Notes: generated by a model from the letters alone, not told the origin. Positions 45,932-54,838 are shown, counted from the stretch's first letter. The stretch is DNA of 64,000 nucleotides from Aquabacter cavernae (GCF_003993795.1 NZ_RWKV01000001.1:168599-232598); one strand, 5' to 3'. Program-made: numbers and translations.

Positions 45932-47452
45932 TTGGCGAAGCGTGCGTTCGACCATCTGATCAAGGGCGGGCGGGTGATCGACCCCGCCACCGGCCGCGAC
46001 GAGATTGCCGATATCGGCATCGCGGCGGGGGTGATCACGGCCATTGGCAACATTCCCGCCGAAGACGCGGAGACGCGGATCGATGCGTCCGGAAAAGTGG
46101 TCTGCCCCGGCTTCATCGATATCCATGCGCATGGCCAGTCGGTGGCCGCCGATTGGATGCAGGCCTTCGACGGGGTCACGACGACGCTCGAGCTGGAAGT
46201 GGGCGTGCTCCCCGTGCGCGACTGGTACACGCGGCAGGCGCGCGCACGGCGCGTCCTCAATTACGGTGCCTCGGCGAGCTGGATCTTCGCCCGCAAGCAG
46301 GTGATGGGGGGCATCCTCCCGGATCCCGGCAAGCACCCCATGGAGATGATGGGCGAGGGCGCCGACAATCGCGGCGGCTGGTCCAGCGACAGTGCGAGCG
46401 CGCCCCAGGTGGCCGACATCTGCGCGGTGGTGGAGACGGGCCTGCGGGAGGGCGGCATCGGCATCGGCATCGCCCACGGCTATGCGCCGGGGGCGGGCAT
46501 CAAGGAGATGAGCGAGGTGTGCGGCCTCGCGGCGCGCTGGAACGCGCCCACCTTCACGCACATCCCCTTCATGGCGAACACCGATCCGCGCAGCTCCGAG
46601 GAATCCTACATCCGCATCATCGGGCTTGCCGCCGCGACCGGCGCCCACATGCATATCTGCCACCTTAACTCCACCTCGCTCCAGGACATCGCGCGGTGCC
46701 GGGCGCTGATCGAACAGGCCCAGTCACGCGGCCTGCCCGTCACGGTGGAAGCCTATCCCTATGGCACCGGATCCACCGTCGTCTCCGCCAGCTTCTTCGC
46801 GGCGCGCGACTTCCCCGAGCGCACCGGCACGGGTTACGCCAGCATCGAGCTGATCCATACGCGCCGCCACATGAGGGACCGCGACGATCTTCTCGCCACC
46901 AGCGCCGAGGACCCCGCCGCCCTGGTGGCGTGGCACTTCCTCGACAGCGCGCAGGACCGGGCGCACCAGGAGCTTCTGGACCTGTCCGTTCTCTATCCCG
47001 GCGGGGCCATTGCTTCCGATGCCATGCCGTGGGTCGAGCCGGACGGCTCCCTCTATTTCGGCGAGGACTGGCCGCTGCCCCGGCACCTGTCCTCCCATCC
47101 GCGATCTGCGGGCACCTTCACGAAATTCATCGGCGAGTATCACCGCGCGTGGGGCAAGGTGGGCCTCATGGAGGCTATCGCCAAATGCACCATCGTGCCG
47201 TGCCGGGTGCTGGAAGCCTGCCTGCCCGCCATGGCCCGCAAGGCGCGCCTGCAGGAAGGGTGCGATGCGGACGTGATCGTGTTCGATCCCGCCCGGATCG
47301 CGGCGAAGGCCAGCTTCTCCCACATGACGGCCCCGGCCGAGGGTGTCGAAGCGCTGCTGGTGGGCGGCATGCCGGTCATCCTGGACGGGCGGCTCGATAC
47401 CCAATCGCGGCCCGGTCGCCCGCTGCGCGGCGGGGGAGCGGCCGGTGGCTGA
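45932..47452 (+). CDS. D-aminoacylase-family amidohydrolase (Amidohydro_3)
   Basis: 506 residues from a TTG start with GGAGG 9 bases upstream; an ATG at 45881 has no such signal. Metal motif FIDIHAHGQ (His65, His67) is present, then HICHLNSTS and the ASDAMPW Asp region. D-aminoacylases have a Cys metal ligand in a GNCG motif; here the segment reads TTTLELEVGV, so Glu probably replaces it. The family hydrolyses N-acyl-D-amino acids, and relatives include N-substituted formamide deformylase. In this island the natural guess is removal of a formyl or other acyl group from the hydratase product. It overlaps the CobW start by 8 bases. Confidence 0.85.
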   Translation: MAKRAFDHLIKGGRVIDPATGRDEIADIGIAAGVITAIGNIPAEDAETRIDASGKVVCPGFIDIHAHGQSVAADWMQAFDGVTTTLELEVGVLPVRDWYTRQARARRVLNYGASASWIFARKQVMGGILPDPGKHPMEMMGEGADNRGGWSSDSASAPQVADICAVVETGLREGGIGIGIAHGYAPGAGIKEMSEVCGLAARWNAPTFTHIPFMANTDPRSSEESYIRIIGLAAATGAHMHICHLNSTSLQDIARCRALIEQAQSRGLPVTVEAYPYGTGSTVVSASFFAARDFPERTGTGYASIELIHTRRHMRDRDDLLATSAEDPAALVAWHFLDSAQDRAHQELLDLSVLYPGGAIASDAMPWVEPDGSLYFGEDWPLPRHLSSHPRSAGTFTKFIGEYHRAWGKVGLMEAIAKCTIVPCRVLEACLPAMARKARLQEGCDADVIVFDPARIAAKASFSHMTAPAEGVEALLVGGMPVILDGRLDTQSRPGRPLRGGGAAGG

Positions 47453-48368
47453 CGCGCACGCTGTCCCCGTCCTGCTGGTGAGCGGCAGCCTGGGGGCGGG
47501 AAAGACCAGCCTGATCAACCTGCTGCTGGGCGCCGACCATGGGCTCGCCCTCGCGGTGATCGTGAACGATTTCGGCGCCATCAATATCGATGAGGCCATC
47601 CTGGCCGCCACGGGCCAGCCCATCTACGGGCTGAAGAACGGCTGCATCTGCTGCTCCCTGCAGGGCGACCTCCTGCGCACGCTCGCCAGCCTGCTCTCAC
47701 TGGGCCGCCCGCTCGACGCCATCGTGATCGAGGCCAGCGGGGTCTCCGATCCGCGCGGCATCATGGAGGCGCTGTTCGACCCCGTTCTGCGAGCGGCGGT
47801 TCGGCTCGACGCCGTGGTGACGGTGGTGGATGCGCAGGAGCATGACCCGGCCGACGATCTGTGGTGCGCCCAGGTGCGCGCCGCCGACCTGGTGGTTCTG
47901 AGCAAGACCGGACAGACGGCCCCCGCGTCCGTGGCGGCGTTGCGCGCACGGCTCGGCGAGATGGGGAAAACCCTCGTCTTTTCGGCGGACGAGGCCGGAG
48001 GCATACCACTGGACCTGCTGTTCGCACGGACGTTCGACCATGCCCGGCCGTCCGGGGCGGATCCGCACCCGCTCATCACGGACGCGCGGTTCACATGGCT
48101 GGAATGGACCGCGTCCGGCCCGGTCTCGCTGCCGCGCTTTCAGGCGGCCATCGGGAGCCTCGCGCCGCATCTGGCACGGGCCAAGGGCTTCCTCGCGTTC
48201 CGGGAGCGGCCGGGACAGGGCTTCCTGTTCCAGCTCGTGGGTCGCCGGGCCAGCCTGACGCCGAGCGATGGGCCGGACCAGGGCACGCGGCTCGTGCTCA
48301 TCGGGCCCACGGGACGGTTCGATCCGCGCCGTGCGGAAGCCGCGCTGGACACAACGACACGGGAATGA
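47445..48368 (+). CDS. CobW/COG0523-family GTPase (metallochaperone)
   Basis: 307 residues from a GTG start with GGGGGAG upstream. P-loop GSLGAGKT (14-21), the metal-binding GCICC (Cys67, Cys69, Cys70), Walker B region VIEASGVSDP and a modified guanine motif LSKTG. A short CobW C-terminal domain follows. These proteins deliver Zn, Co or Fe to client enzymes, often an enzyme encoded next door. The overlapping amidohydrolase (metal-dependent) is the obvious client. It lies between the amidohydrolase and the FAD enzyme. Confidence 0.88.
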   Translation: MADAHAVPVLLVSGSLGAGKTSLINLLLGADHGLALAVIVNDFGAINIDEAILAATGQPIYGLKNGCICCSLQGDLLRTLASLLSLGRPLDAIVIEASGVSDPRGIMEALFDPVLRAAVRLDAVVTVVDAQEHDPADDLWCAQVRAADLVVLSKTGQTAPASVAALRARLGEMGKTLVFSADEAGGIPLDLLFARTFDHARPSGADPHPLITDARFTWLEWTASGPVSLPRFQAAIGSLAPHLARAKGFLAFRERPGQGFLFQLVGRRASLTPSDGPDQGTRLVLIGPTGRFDPRRAEAALDTTTRE

Positions 48369-48425
48369 GACGCCGGGGCCGCGCGGTGCGCCGTGTCCCG
48401 GCCGCGGATCGGGTGGGGAGTGAGC

Positions 48426-49640
48426 ATGGCGGAAGTGGCAGTCCTGGGCGCGGGCATGGTGGGCATCGCAACGGCTCTCGCCGTGCAGGCGCGGGGCCAT
48501 GACTGCGTCGTCATCGACCGCGCGCCCGTGGGGTCGCAGACCAGCTACGGCAATGCCGGGATCATCCAGGCGGAGGCGGTGGAGCCCTATGCGCTGCCCA
48601 TGAGCCCCCTGGCGCTGCTCGCCATGGCGTTCGGGGCCAAGAATGCGCTGGACCTCCACTGGCCCTCGCTGCCGCGCCAGGTGCCCGCGCTCTCTGCCTA
48701 TTGGCGGAACTCGCTTCCATCAGCCTTGGGCAAGGTCATTCCCCTCTGGCGGCAGCTGGTATCGGAGGCGCTCGAATGCCACGGGGCCCTGATCGCGGCG
48801 TCCGGAGCGGACGGCCTGATCCGCAGGGACGGCTATTGGGAAGCCCACGCCACCGAAGCCGGGTTCGCCACGGCCATCCGCAACGCCGAGCGCCGCAGGC
48901 AGCTTTACGGGCTCGACTTCGCCATCGCCGACCCGGCCGGATTGTCCCGCGCGGAACCGGCCTTGAGGGGCTCGCTCGCAGGCGCGATCCACTGGACCTC
49001 GCCTTGGACCTGCCGGTCGCCGGGCGAACTGGTGGGCGCTTACGGCAAGCTGTTCGAGGCGAAAGGCGGTCATATCGTGAGCGGCGATGCCCATACCCTG
49101 ACGCGCGCGGGCGCGGGCTGGCAGGTGGCGGGCGAAGACGTGGAGCGGGTCGTCGTCGCTCTCGGCCCCTGGTCGCCCTCGCTGCTCGCCACCCTCGGCT
49201 ATCATGTGCCCATGGTGCGCAAGCGCGGCTATCACCGGCACTATGAGGGCGATCCCGGCCTGAGCCGCCCCATGCTGCTGGCGGATCATTCCGTGGTCCT
49301 CTCCCCCATGCGCCAGGGGCTGCGGATCGCCACCGCCGCCGAACTGTCCGATGCCGCGCCGCAGGTGCATCCGCGGCAACTGGCCCGGGGCGAGGCGGTG
49401 GGGCGTGCGCTGCTGGATCTCGGGCCGCCGGTGGAGCCCGTGCCGTGGTCCGGCACGCGCCCGTGCCTGCCGGGCATGCTGCCTTTGGTGTGCGCGGCGC
49501 CCCGCCATCCCGGCCTGTGGCTCCATTTCGGCCACGGCCATCAGGGCTTCACCCTGGGCCCCGTGACCGCCGAGCGGCTGGCGCGGGCCATGGATGGGGA
49601 CAGGGCCGCCATCCATGGCCTGGACCGGGGGATGAGGTAG
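48426..49640 (+). CDS. FAD-dependent amine/D-amino acid oxidoreductase (DadA-like)
   Basis: 404 residues from the ATG at 48426, preceded by GGGGAG; an earlier in-frame start at 48393 lacks a signal. FAD-binding GAGMVGIATALAVQARG at the N-terminus, TSYGNAGIIQ (the DadA S-x-N-A-G block) and the C-terminal FAD block LHFGHGHQGFTLGP. D-amino acid dehydrogenases of this type oxidise D-amino acids to 2-oxo acids and pass electrons to the respiratory chain. It is the last gene of the amidohydrolase-cobW cluster and converges with the second isonitrile-hydratase-like gene, with 4 bases between stops. Confidence 0.88.
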   Translation: MAEVAVLGAGMVGIATALAVQARGHDCVVIDRAPVGSQTSYGNAGIIQAEAVEPYALPMSPLALLAMAFGAKNALDLHWPSLPRQVPALSAYWRNSLPSALGKVIPLWRQLVSEALECHGALIAASGADGLIRRDGYWEAHATEAGFATAIRNAERRRQLYGLDFAIADPAGLSRAEPALRGSLAGAIHWTSPWTCRSPGELVGAYGKLFEAKGGHIVSGDAHTLTRAGAGWQVAGEDVERVVVALGPWSPSLLATLGYHVPMVRKRGYHRHYEGDPGLSRPMLLADHSVVLSPMRQGLRIATAAELSDAAPQVHPRQLARGEAVGRALLDLGPPVEPVPWSGTRPCLPGMLPLVCAAPRHPGLWLHFGHGHQGFTLGPVTAERLARAMDGDRAAIHGLDRGMR

Positions 49641-49644
49641 GCCT

Positions 49645-50331
49645 TCAGCCCGCGCGGGCGGCGGCCTGCTGGGCGAGCGCGAGCCGGTGTGCCTTGGCGG
49701 CCTTCATCTTCTCTTCGAGCCGCGCGAGGATGTCCGGCGGCGCGGTTTCCGGCGAACCGGCATTGAAGGGCGGCGCGGGGTTATATTCCAGGCGCAGCTG
49801 GATGGCTTCCGCCGCCTCGCGGTCCACCAGCTCGGCGATGACCGTGAGGCCGAGATCGATGCCCGCCGTGATGCCGCCGCCGGTGATGCGGTTGCGGTCG
49901 ATGCAGACCCGCTCGTGGGAGAGCGTCACGCCGAAGACGGGCAGGATTTCCCGGGCGCTCCAATGGGTGGCGGCCTTGTAGCCCTTGAGCAGGCCCGCCG
50001 CCGCCAGCACGAGAGAGCCCGTGCAGACCGAGGTCACATAGGTGGCGCCCGCCGCCTGCTGGCGCAGGAAGTCCAAAACCTCCGCGTCGCCCATCAGCTC
50101 GTCCGTGCCATAGCCTCCGGGCACGCAGATGACGTCCAGCTGCGGGCAGTCGGCGAAGCTGGTGGTGGGCGTGATGGACAGCACGGTGTCGCTCGTCACC
50201 GCCTCGGTGTTCTTCCAAATGAGATGGATCTCGGCCCCGGCCAGACTGGAGAACACCTGAAGCGGCCCGGTCATGTCGAGCTGCGTGATGCGCGGGAAGA
50301 CGAGGAAACCAAACTTCAAGGGCTTGAGCAT
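49645..50331 (-). CDS. DJ-1/PfpI enzyme resembling isonitrile hydratase, copy 2
   Basis: 228 residues from the ATG at 50331, the same length as I recall for Pseudomonas isonitrile hydratase. Asp19 (TQLDMTGPLQVF), nucleophile Cys103 and Thr104 (SVCTGSLVLAAAGLL) match the catalytic Asp/Cys/Thr set of those enzymes, unlike copy 1. Further blocks include ATHWSAREILPVFG and DRNRITGGGITAGIDLGL. The longer in-frame version would run into the divergent regulator's control region. Likely converts an isonitrile to an N-substituted formamide; inferred from family. Confidence 0.8.
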   Translation of the reverse strand: MLKPLKFGFLVFPRITQLDMTGPLQVFSSLAGAEIHLIWKNTEAVTSDTVLSITPTTSFADCPQLDVICVPGGYGTDELMGDAEVLDFLRQQAAGATYVTSVCTGSLVLAAAGLLKGYKAATHWSAREILPVFGVTLSHERVCIDRNRITGGGITAGIDLGLTVIAELVDREAAEAIQLRLEYNPAPPFNAGSPETAPPDILARLEEKMKAAKAHRLALAQQAAARAG

Positions 50332-50380
50332 TCTGCGGCCTTTTCCATCCGACCTTGACGGTCCGAGAATGCCATGATGC

Positions 50381-50396
50381 CATTTCAGCTGAAATG
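50381..50396. promoter_or_regulatory. 16-bp perfect palindrome between hydratase copy 2 and its regulator
   Basis: CATTTCAGCTGAAATG is fully self-complementary and sits midway in the 95-base divergent spacer, 49 bases before the hydratase start and 30 before the regulator start. Likely an operator for the GATase1/AraC protein. Confidence 0.65.
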
Positions 50397-50426
50397 TCTC
50401 AGTTCCCTCATTTACGGACATAGCCG

Positions 50427-51365
50427 ATGATTGGGATCCTGGTCTTTCCCGATTTCCAGCTGCTGGATGCCTCCGGCCCGGCCTCGGTGTTCGAGATCGC
50501 CAAACGGTTCGTCCCCACCGCGCCGCCGATCCGGATGATCGCGATGCAGGCGGGGCCGGTGCGCAGTTCCTGCGGCGTCGAGGTGCTGGCATCGAGCCTG
50601 CGATCCGCAGGCGGGATGACGACGCTGATCATCGCCGGCGGGTTGGGCGTGGAGACGGTCATCGACTGCCGCACCACGTTGGGCTTCGTGCGCCGCCTCG
50701 CCCGCAGCGGCGTGCGCGTGGCGAGCGTGTGCTCCGGGGCCTATGTGCTTGCGGCGGCGGGCCTGCTGGAGGGCCGCAAGGCCACCACCCATTGGTGCCG
50801 CACCCAGGACTTCGTCTCGCGCTATCCGAAGGTGAAGCTCGACCCCGACCGCATCTTCCTGCGGGATGGGAATGTCTGGACCTCCGCCGGCATCACGGCG
50901 GGCATCGACCTGGCGCTGGCCATCGCCGCCGAGGACCATGGCGATGCCGTGGCCAAGGACATTGCCAGCCAGCTCGTCCTCTATCACCGTCGCAGCGGCG
51001 GCCAGTCCCAGTTCTCGTCATTGCTGGAGCTGAAGACGCCGAACGGGCGCTTCGGCCCCCTGCTCAGCTGGGTGCGCGAGCATCTGGACCAGCCCCTCAC
51101 GGTGGAGATGCTGGCCGATCGCGCCGGGCTCAGCCCCCGCCACTTCGCCCGCGCCTTCACGGCGGAGACGGGTGCGACGCCCTCCAAGGCCATCGAGCGG
51201 CTGCGGCTGGAGGTGGCGCGCGAGCATGTGCAGTCCTCGGGCGAGCTGATCGAGCGCGTGGCCGAGAAGACCGGGTTCCGCGATCCGGAGCGCATGCGCC
51301 GTGCCTTCGTGCGGGCGTTCGGCCAGCCCCCCCAATCCCTGCGCCGGGCGGTTCGCAAAAGCTGA
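50427..51365 (+). CDS. GlxA-family transcriptional regulator (GATase1 + AraC), copy 2
   Basis: 312 residues. GATase1 domain at about 1-170 with SVCSGAYVLAAAGLL at the nucleophile elbow and WTSAGITAGIDLALAIAAED. The AraC DNA-binding domain is at about 215-310 (LADRAGLSPRHFARAFTAET, then VAEKTGFRDPERMRRAFVRA). It is the counterpart of the copy at 41442: same architecture and same arrangement next to a hydratase, in mirrored orientation. Likely controls the adjacent hydratase and possibly the island. Confidence 0.88.
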   Translation: MIGILVFPDFQLLDASGPASVFEIAKRFVPTAPPIRMIAMQAGPVRSSCGVEVLASSLRSAGGMTTLIIAGGLGVETVIDCRTTLGFVRRLARSGVRVASVCSGAYVLAAAGLLEGRKATTHWCRTQDFVSRYPKVKLDPDRIFLRDGNVWTSAGITAGIDLALAIAAEDHGDAVAKDIASQLVLYHRRSGGQSQFSSLLELKTPNGRFGPLLSWVREHLDQPLTVEMLADRAGLSPRHFARAFTAETGATPSKAIERLRLEVAREHVQSSGELIERVAEKTGFRDPERMRRAFVRAFGQPPQSLRRAVRKS

Positions 51366-51464
51366 CCTGCGCGCCGCGCGGGTCCCGCCTGCCGCCGCCA
51401 GATGGCCAAAGGCGATGCGGTTCGTCTATGGTGCCGCGCGTTTTTCCAGCCTGATCGGCCTGTC

Positions 51465-52805
51465 GTGACCCCTTCTGCCCGCCTGCAAGCCACCCTCGAA
51501 CTGATGCACGAGGTCGATAGCGTCGTGCGCCCCGCCGATGCGGTCATCTCGGCATGGTTCCGGGCCAACCGCCATTTGAGCGACAAGGATCGCGGCTTCA
51601 TCGTCGAGTTGATCTATGGGCTCCTGCGCCATCACGCACGGCTCGGCTGGTGGCTGGAGAAGCACGGGCGGCCGGACGTGCCGCGCAATCGCCTGCTGGC
51701 ATGGCTCGCACTGGATGGCGGCAAGACGCGGGATCAGGTCCAGGCCCTGTTCTCCGGCGGCAGGTTCGCGCCCGCGGCCCTGACCGATGCCGAGCGCGCG
51801 CTGCTGGTGAAGCTGCAGGGCTGCACGCTCGATCATCCCGCAATGTCGGAAGAGGTGCGCGGCGAATGCCCGGACTGGGCGCTCGAACCCTTGCGGCGCC
51901 GGTTCCGCGAGGCCTTTCCGCGCGAGATGGCTGCGCTTCTCACGCCGGCTCCGCTCGACCTGCGGGTCAACCCCATCAAGGCCACCCGCGACGACATGGT
52001 GCGCGCGCTGCGCGATCTCGGCCTGCCCGCCGAGCCCTCGCGCATGGCGCCCTACGGCATCCGCGTGAATGAGAGGCCCTCTTTGTCCGGCCTCCACATG
52101 CTGAAAAGCGGCGAGGTGGAGATCCAGGACGAGGGCTCGCAGCTCGTGGCCGTGCTGGTGGACGCGAAGCCGGGCGAGCGCGTGGTGGATTTCTGCGCCG
52201 GGGCGGGCGGCAAGACGCTGGCCATCGCCGCGCAGATGCAGAACAAGGGCCATGTCATCGCCTGCGATGTCATGGAGGGTCGCCTGAAGCGCAGCACCGA
52301 GCGCTTCCGGCGGGCGGGCCTGCACAATATCCAGACCCGGCACATCGCCAGCGAGACCGATCGCTGGGTGAAGCGGCACAAGGGCTCCTACGACCGGGTT
52401 CTGGTGGATGCCCCGTGCAGCGGCACGGGCACATGGCGCCGCAATCCAGACGCTCGCTGGCGCGTGCTGGGGCCGGGGCTGGACAATCTCCTGCCGCTCC
52501 AGGCCTCGATTCTCGCGAGCGCCGCGCGGCTCGTGAAGCCCGGCGGGCGGCTCGTCTATGCCACCTGCTCCCTGCTGTCGGAGGAGAATGAGGACCAGGT
52601 CGCCGCCTTCCTTGCGGCTCATCCCGCCTTCCGCGTGGTGCCGCTTCGCGAGGCCGCGCCGCACCTGACCAATTCGGCGCATCCCGACTATCTGGCGCTG
52701 ACGCCCGCGCGCAACGATACCGACGGCTTCTTCGCCGCCGTGCTTCAGCGCGAGGCGGCCCCGGTTCCTGCCGCGCCTGAGAGCGAGAGCGCGGACCCCG
52801 AATGA
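51465..52805 (+). CDS. rsmB: RsmB/NOP2-type RNA (cytosine-5) methyltransferase
   Basis: 446 residues from a GTG at 51465. This gives the usual family N-terminus (TPSARLQATLELM); an ATG at 51402 is possible. The NusB-like N-terminal region is about 1-130. The SAM-binding motif VVDFCAGAGGKTLAIAAQM, the PCSGTGTWRRNPD motif and the catalytic Cys in VYATCSLLSEENE are intact. It methylates 16S rRNA or another RNA. A housekeeping gene that marks the right border of the catabolic island. Confidence 0.9.
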   Translation: MTPSARLQATLELMHEVDSVVRPADAVISAWFRANRHLSDKDRGFIVELIYGLLRHHARLGWWLEKHGRPDVPRNRLLAWLALDGGKTRDQVQALFSGGRFAPAALTDAERALLVKLQGCTLDHPAMSEEVRGECPDWALEPLRRRFREAFPREMAALLTPAPLDLRVNPIKATRDDMVRALRDLGLPAEPSRMAPYGIRVNERPSLSGLHMLKSGEVEIQDEGSQLVAVLVDAKPGERVVDFCAGAGGKTLAIAAQMQNKGHVIACDVMEGRLKRSTERFRRAGLHNIQTRHIASETDRWVKRHKGSYDRVLVDAPCSGTGTWRRNPDARWRVLGPGLDNLLPLQASILASAARLVKPGGRLVYATCSLLSEENEDQVAAFLAAHPAFRVVPLREAAPHLTNSAHPDYLALTPARNDTDGFFAAVLQREAAPVPAAPESESADPE

Positions 52806-52820
52806 CGGGCGCCCGCCTCG

Positions 52821-53435
52821 CTACGCGGTCAGGCGCAGTCGTCCGGCCCGGCGCACCGTAGCCACCGCCGGCTCTGCGATGCGCAGGCAGGACCGCAGGG
52901 CCGCCACTTCCGGGCAATCGGCCGTGCCCAGCGGGGCGATGAGAAAGCCGTTCGCCAGCGCGTCGCACCGGTGGCCCGGATAGCGCCGCGCGCTCCCCTC
53001 AATCAGCACGTCGATCTTGCCTTCGCCCAGTTCGTGCAGGCCCGCGGGCTGGCTGATGCGCACCGCGAAATGCGGCTGCTCCCGGCGAAAGCGCGCGAGC
53101 CGGGTGCGCAGGTCGTCCATGTCCATGCGGCCGTTCACGCCGATATGGAGCAGGACCGAGATGCCCTCGGGTCTTAGCTCGGTCGTCGCCTGCGCGATGC
53201 AGCCGAACGCCTCGCGGATCGACGCCAGATAGGTTTTCCCGGCCGGGGTCAGCACCACCTGCCGGGGCAGGCGCTCGAAAAGCGAAACGCCGAGCCGCTC
53301 CTCCAGCAGGCGAACCTGCTGGCCCACCGCCCCCGCCGTCACATGCAGCTCGTAGGCGGCCTGCTTGAAGCTGAGATGGCGGGCGGCCGCCTCGAAGGCG
53401 CGCAGGGCGTTGAGCGGCGGCAGCAGATACGTCAT
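52821..53435 (-). CDS. Short LysR-family regulator (GcvA-like)
   Basis: 204 residues. The DNA-binding domain is standard for the GcvA subgroup (PPLNALRAFEAAARHLSFKQAA and AVGQQVRLLEERLGVSLF). The effector domain stops about 95 residues early compared with usual LysR proteins of about 300. It keeps only the first lobe and part of the hinge, then ends in RRAGRLRLTA. The ending is a clean stop 15 bases from the rsmB stop, so this could be a 3' truncation. It is divergent from an MFS gene across a 13-bp inverted repeat. Confidence 0.8.
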   Translation of the reverse strand: MTYLLPPLNALRAFEAAARHLSFKQAAYELHVTAGAVGQQVRLLEERLGVSLFERLPRQVVLTPAGKTYLASIREAFGCIAQATTELRPEGISVLLHIGVNGRMDMDDLRTRLARFRREQPHFAVRISQPAGLHELGEGKIDVLIEGSARRYPGHRCDALANGFLIAPLGTADCPEVAALRSCLRIAEPAVATVRRAGRLRLTA

Positions 53436-53482
53436 GTCAGGCTCCGGACGTGCGGGCCGCGAGCATGCACCGGCCCCCCTTG

Positions 53483-53513
53483 CGCGACAAAGCAGAAATC
53501 CTGCTTTGTCGCG
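53483..53513. promoter_or_regulatory. 13-bp perfect inverted repeat between lysR and the MFS gene
   Basis: CGCGACAAAGCAG and CTGCTTTGTCGCG with a 5-base centre. It is 47 bases from the lysR start and 53 before the chosen MFS start. It may be an operator or, as RNA, a strong leader hairpin. Confidence 0.6.
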
Positions 53514-53566
53514 GGCACGGCGCGCCCCTAGGGATGGGCCGCTCCTGCCCCCCGAGGGACCCCGCC

Positions 53567-54817
53567 TTGCCCATCGACACGCCTTCCATCGAGACGCACT
53601 ATTCCTGGGGCCGCCTCTGCGCCTCCATCGTGCTCAGCACCCTGGGCTGCGTCGGCCTGTGGTCCCTGGCAGTGGCCCTGCCCGCCGTGCAGGCGGATTT
53701 CGGCGTGCAGCGGGGCGGGGCGGCCTTGTCCTATACCTTCACCATGCTCGGCTTCATGGCCGGAGGCATCGCCATCGGCCGGCTGGCGGACCGCTACGGC
53801 ATCCTGCCGCCCTTCGCCGGCGGCACCATCCTCATGGGTCTGGGCTACATCCTCACGGCCTATGCCCCGAACCTGCCCGTCTTCGTGGTCGTCTCCGGGC
53901 TGACCATCGGCATCGGCAGCGCGGCGAGCTTCGCGCCCCTCGTGGCCGATGCCTCCCTCTGGTTCGACAGGCATCGCGGCCTCGCCATTTCGCTGGCCAC
54001 CGTCGGCAGCTCGCTGTCCGGCGTGGTCTGGACGCCGTTCATCCAGCATTTCATCGCGCAGGATGGCTGGCGTCAGACCCATATGGGCATCGGCCTCTTC
54101 TGCATGGCCACCATGCTGCCGCTCTCCCTCGTCCTCCGGCGGCGGCCGGTGGTCGCCACGCCCGCCGCCGAAGCCGCGAGCCAGCGCACCGGCGAGACCC
54201 TGAATCTGCCGCCCAATGTGACCCATGCGCTGCTGACCGTCGCGGGGCTGTGCTGCTGCGTCGCCATGGCCATGCCGCAGGTGCATCTGGTGGCCTATTG
54301 CGGCGATCTCGGCTACGGCCCGGCGCGCGGGGCCGAGATGCTGGCGCTCATGCTGGGCTTTGGCGTGGCGAGCCGGCTGGTCTTCGGCTGGATCCTGAAC
54401 CGGATCGGCGGCCTGCGGTCGCTGCTATTGGGCTCCGCCATGCAGGCGGTCGCCCTGGCGCTCTATCTGCCGTTCGACGGGCTCGTGTCGCTCTATGTGG
54501 TGTCGGCCATGTTCGGCATGGCGCAAGGGGGCCTGGTTCCCGCCTATGCGGTGATCGTGCGGGAGCTGTTCCCGGCCCGCGAGGCGGGCCTGCGCGTCAG
54601 CCTCGCCATCTCCACCACGCTCGCCGGCATGGCGCTGGGGGGCTGGATGGCGGGGGCCATCTATGACTGGACGGGCTCCTACACCGCGGCGATCGTCAAC
54701 GGCCTCGCCTGGAACCTGGCGAACATGGCCATCGCCTTCTGGCTGCTGCGGCGGATGCACGGCGCAGGAAAAGGCACCATCCCGCCGCTTCAGGGCCGCC
54801 CGGCGCGCGCCGGCTGA
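53567..54817 (+). CDS. Major facilitator superfamily transporter
   Basis: 416 residues from a TTG preceded by GAGGG 8 bases upstream; ATG 53534 and 53450 are poorer because the inverted repeat would then be coding or the spacing is wrong. Twelve membrane segments are predicted, with the MFS loop motif GRLADRYG after helix 2 and a central cytoplasmic loop near residue 190-210. It resembles oxalate/formate-type or monocarboxylate carriers in the pattern LYVVSAMFGMAQGGLVPAYA, but substrate is not assignable. Probably controlled by the divergent short LysR. Confidence 0.88.
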   Translation: MPIDTPSIETHYSWGRLCASIVLSTLGCVGLWSLAVALPAVQADFGVQRGGAALSYTFTMLGFMAGGIAIGRLADRYGILPPFAGGTILMGLGYILTAYAPNLPVFVVVSGLTIGIGSAASFAPLVADASLWFDRHRGLAISLATVGSSLSGVVWTPFIQHFIAQDGWRQTHMGIGLFCMATMLPLSLVLRRRPVVATPAAEAASQRTGETLNLPPNVTHALLTVAGLCCCVAMAMPQVHLVAYCGDLGYGPARGAEMLALMLGFGVASRLVFGWILNRIGGLRSLLLGSAMQAVALALYLPFDGLVSLYVVSAMFGMAQGGLVPAYAVIVRELFPAREAGLRVSLAISTTLAGMALGGWMAGAIYDWTGSYTAAIVNGLAWNLANMAIAFWLLRRMHGAGKGTIPPLQGRPARAG

Positions 54818-54838
54818 TGCCGCCACGCGCGGTTCCGT

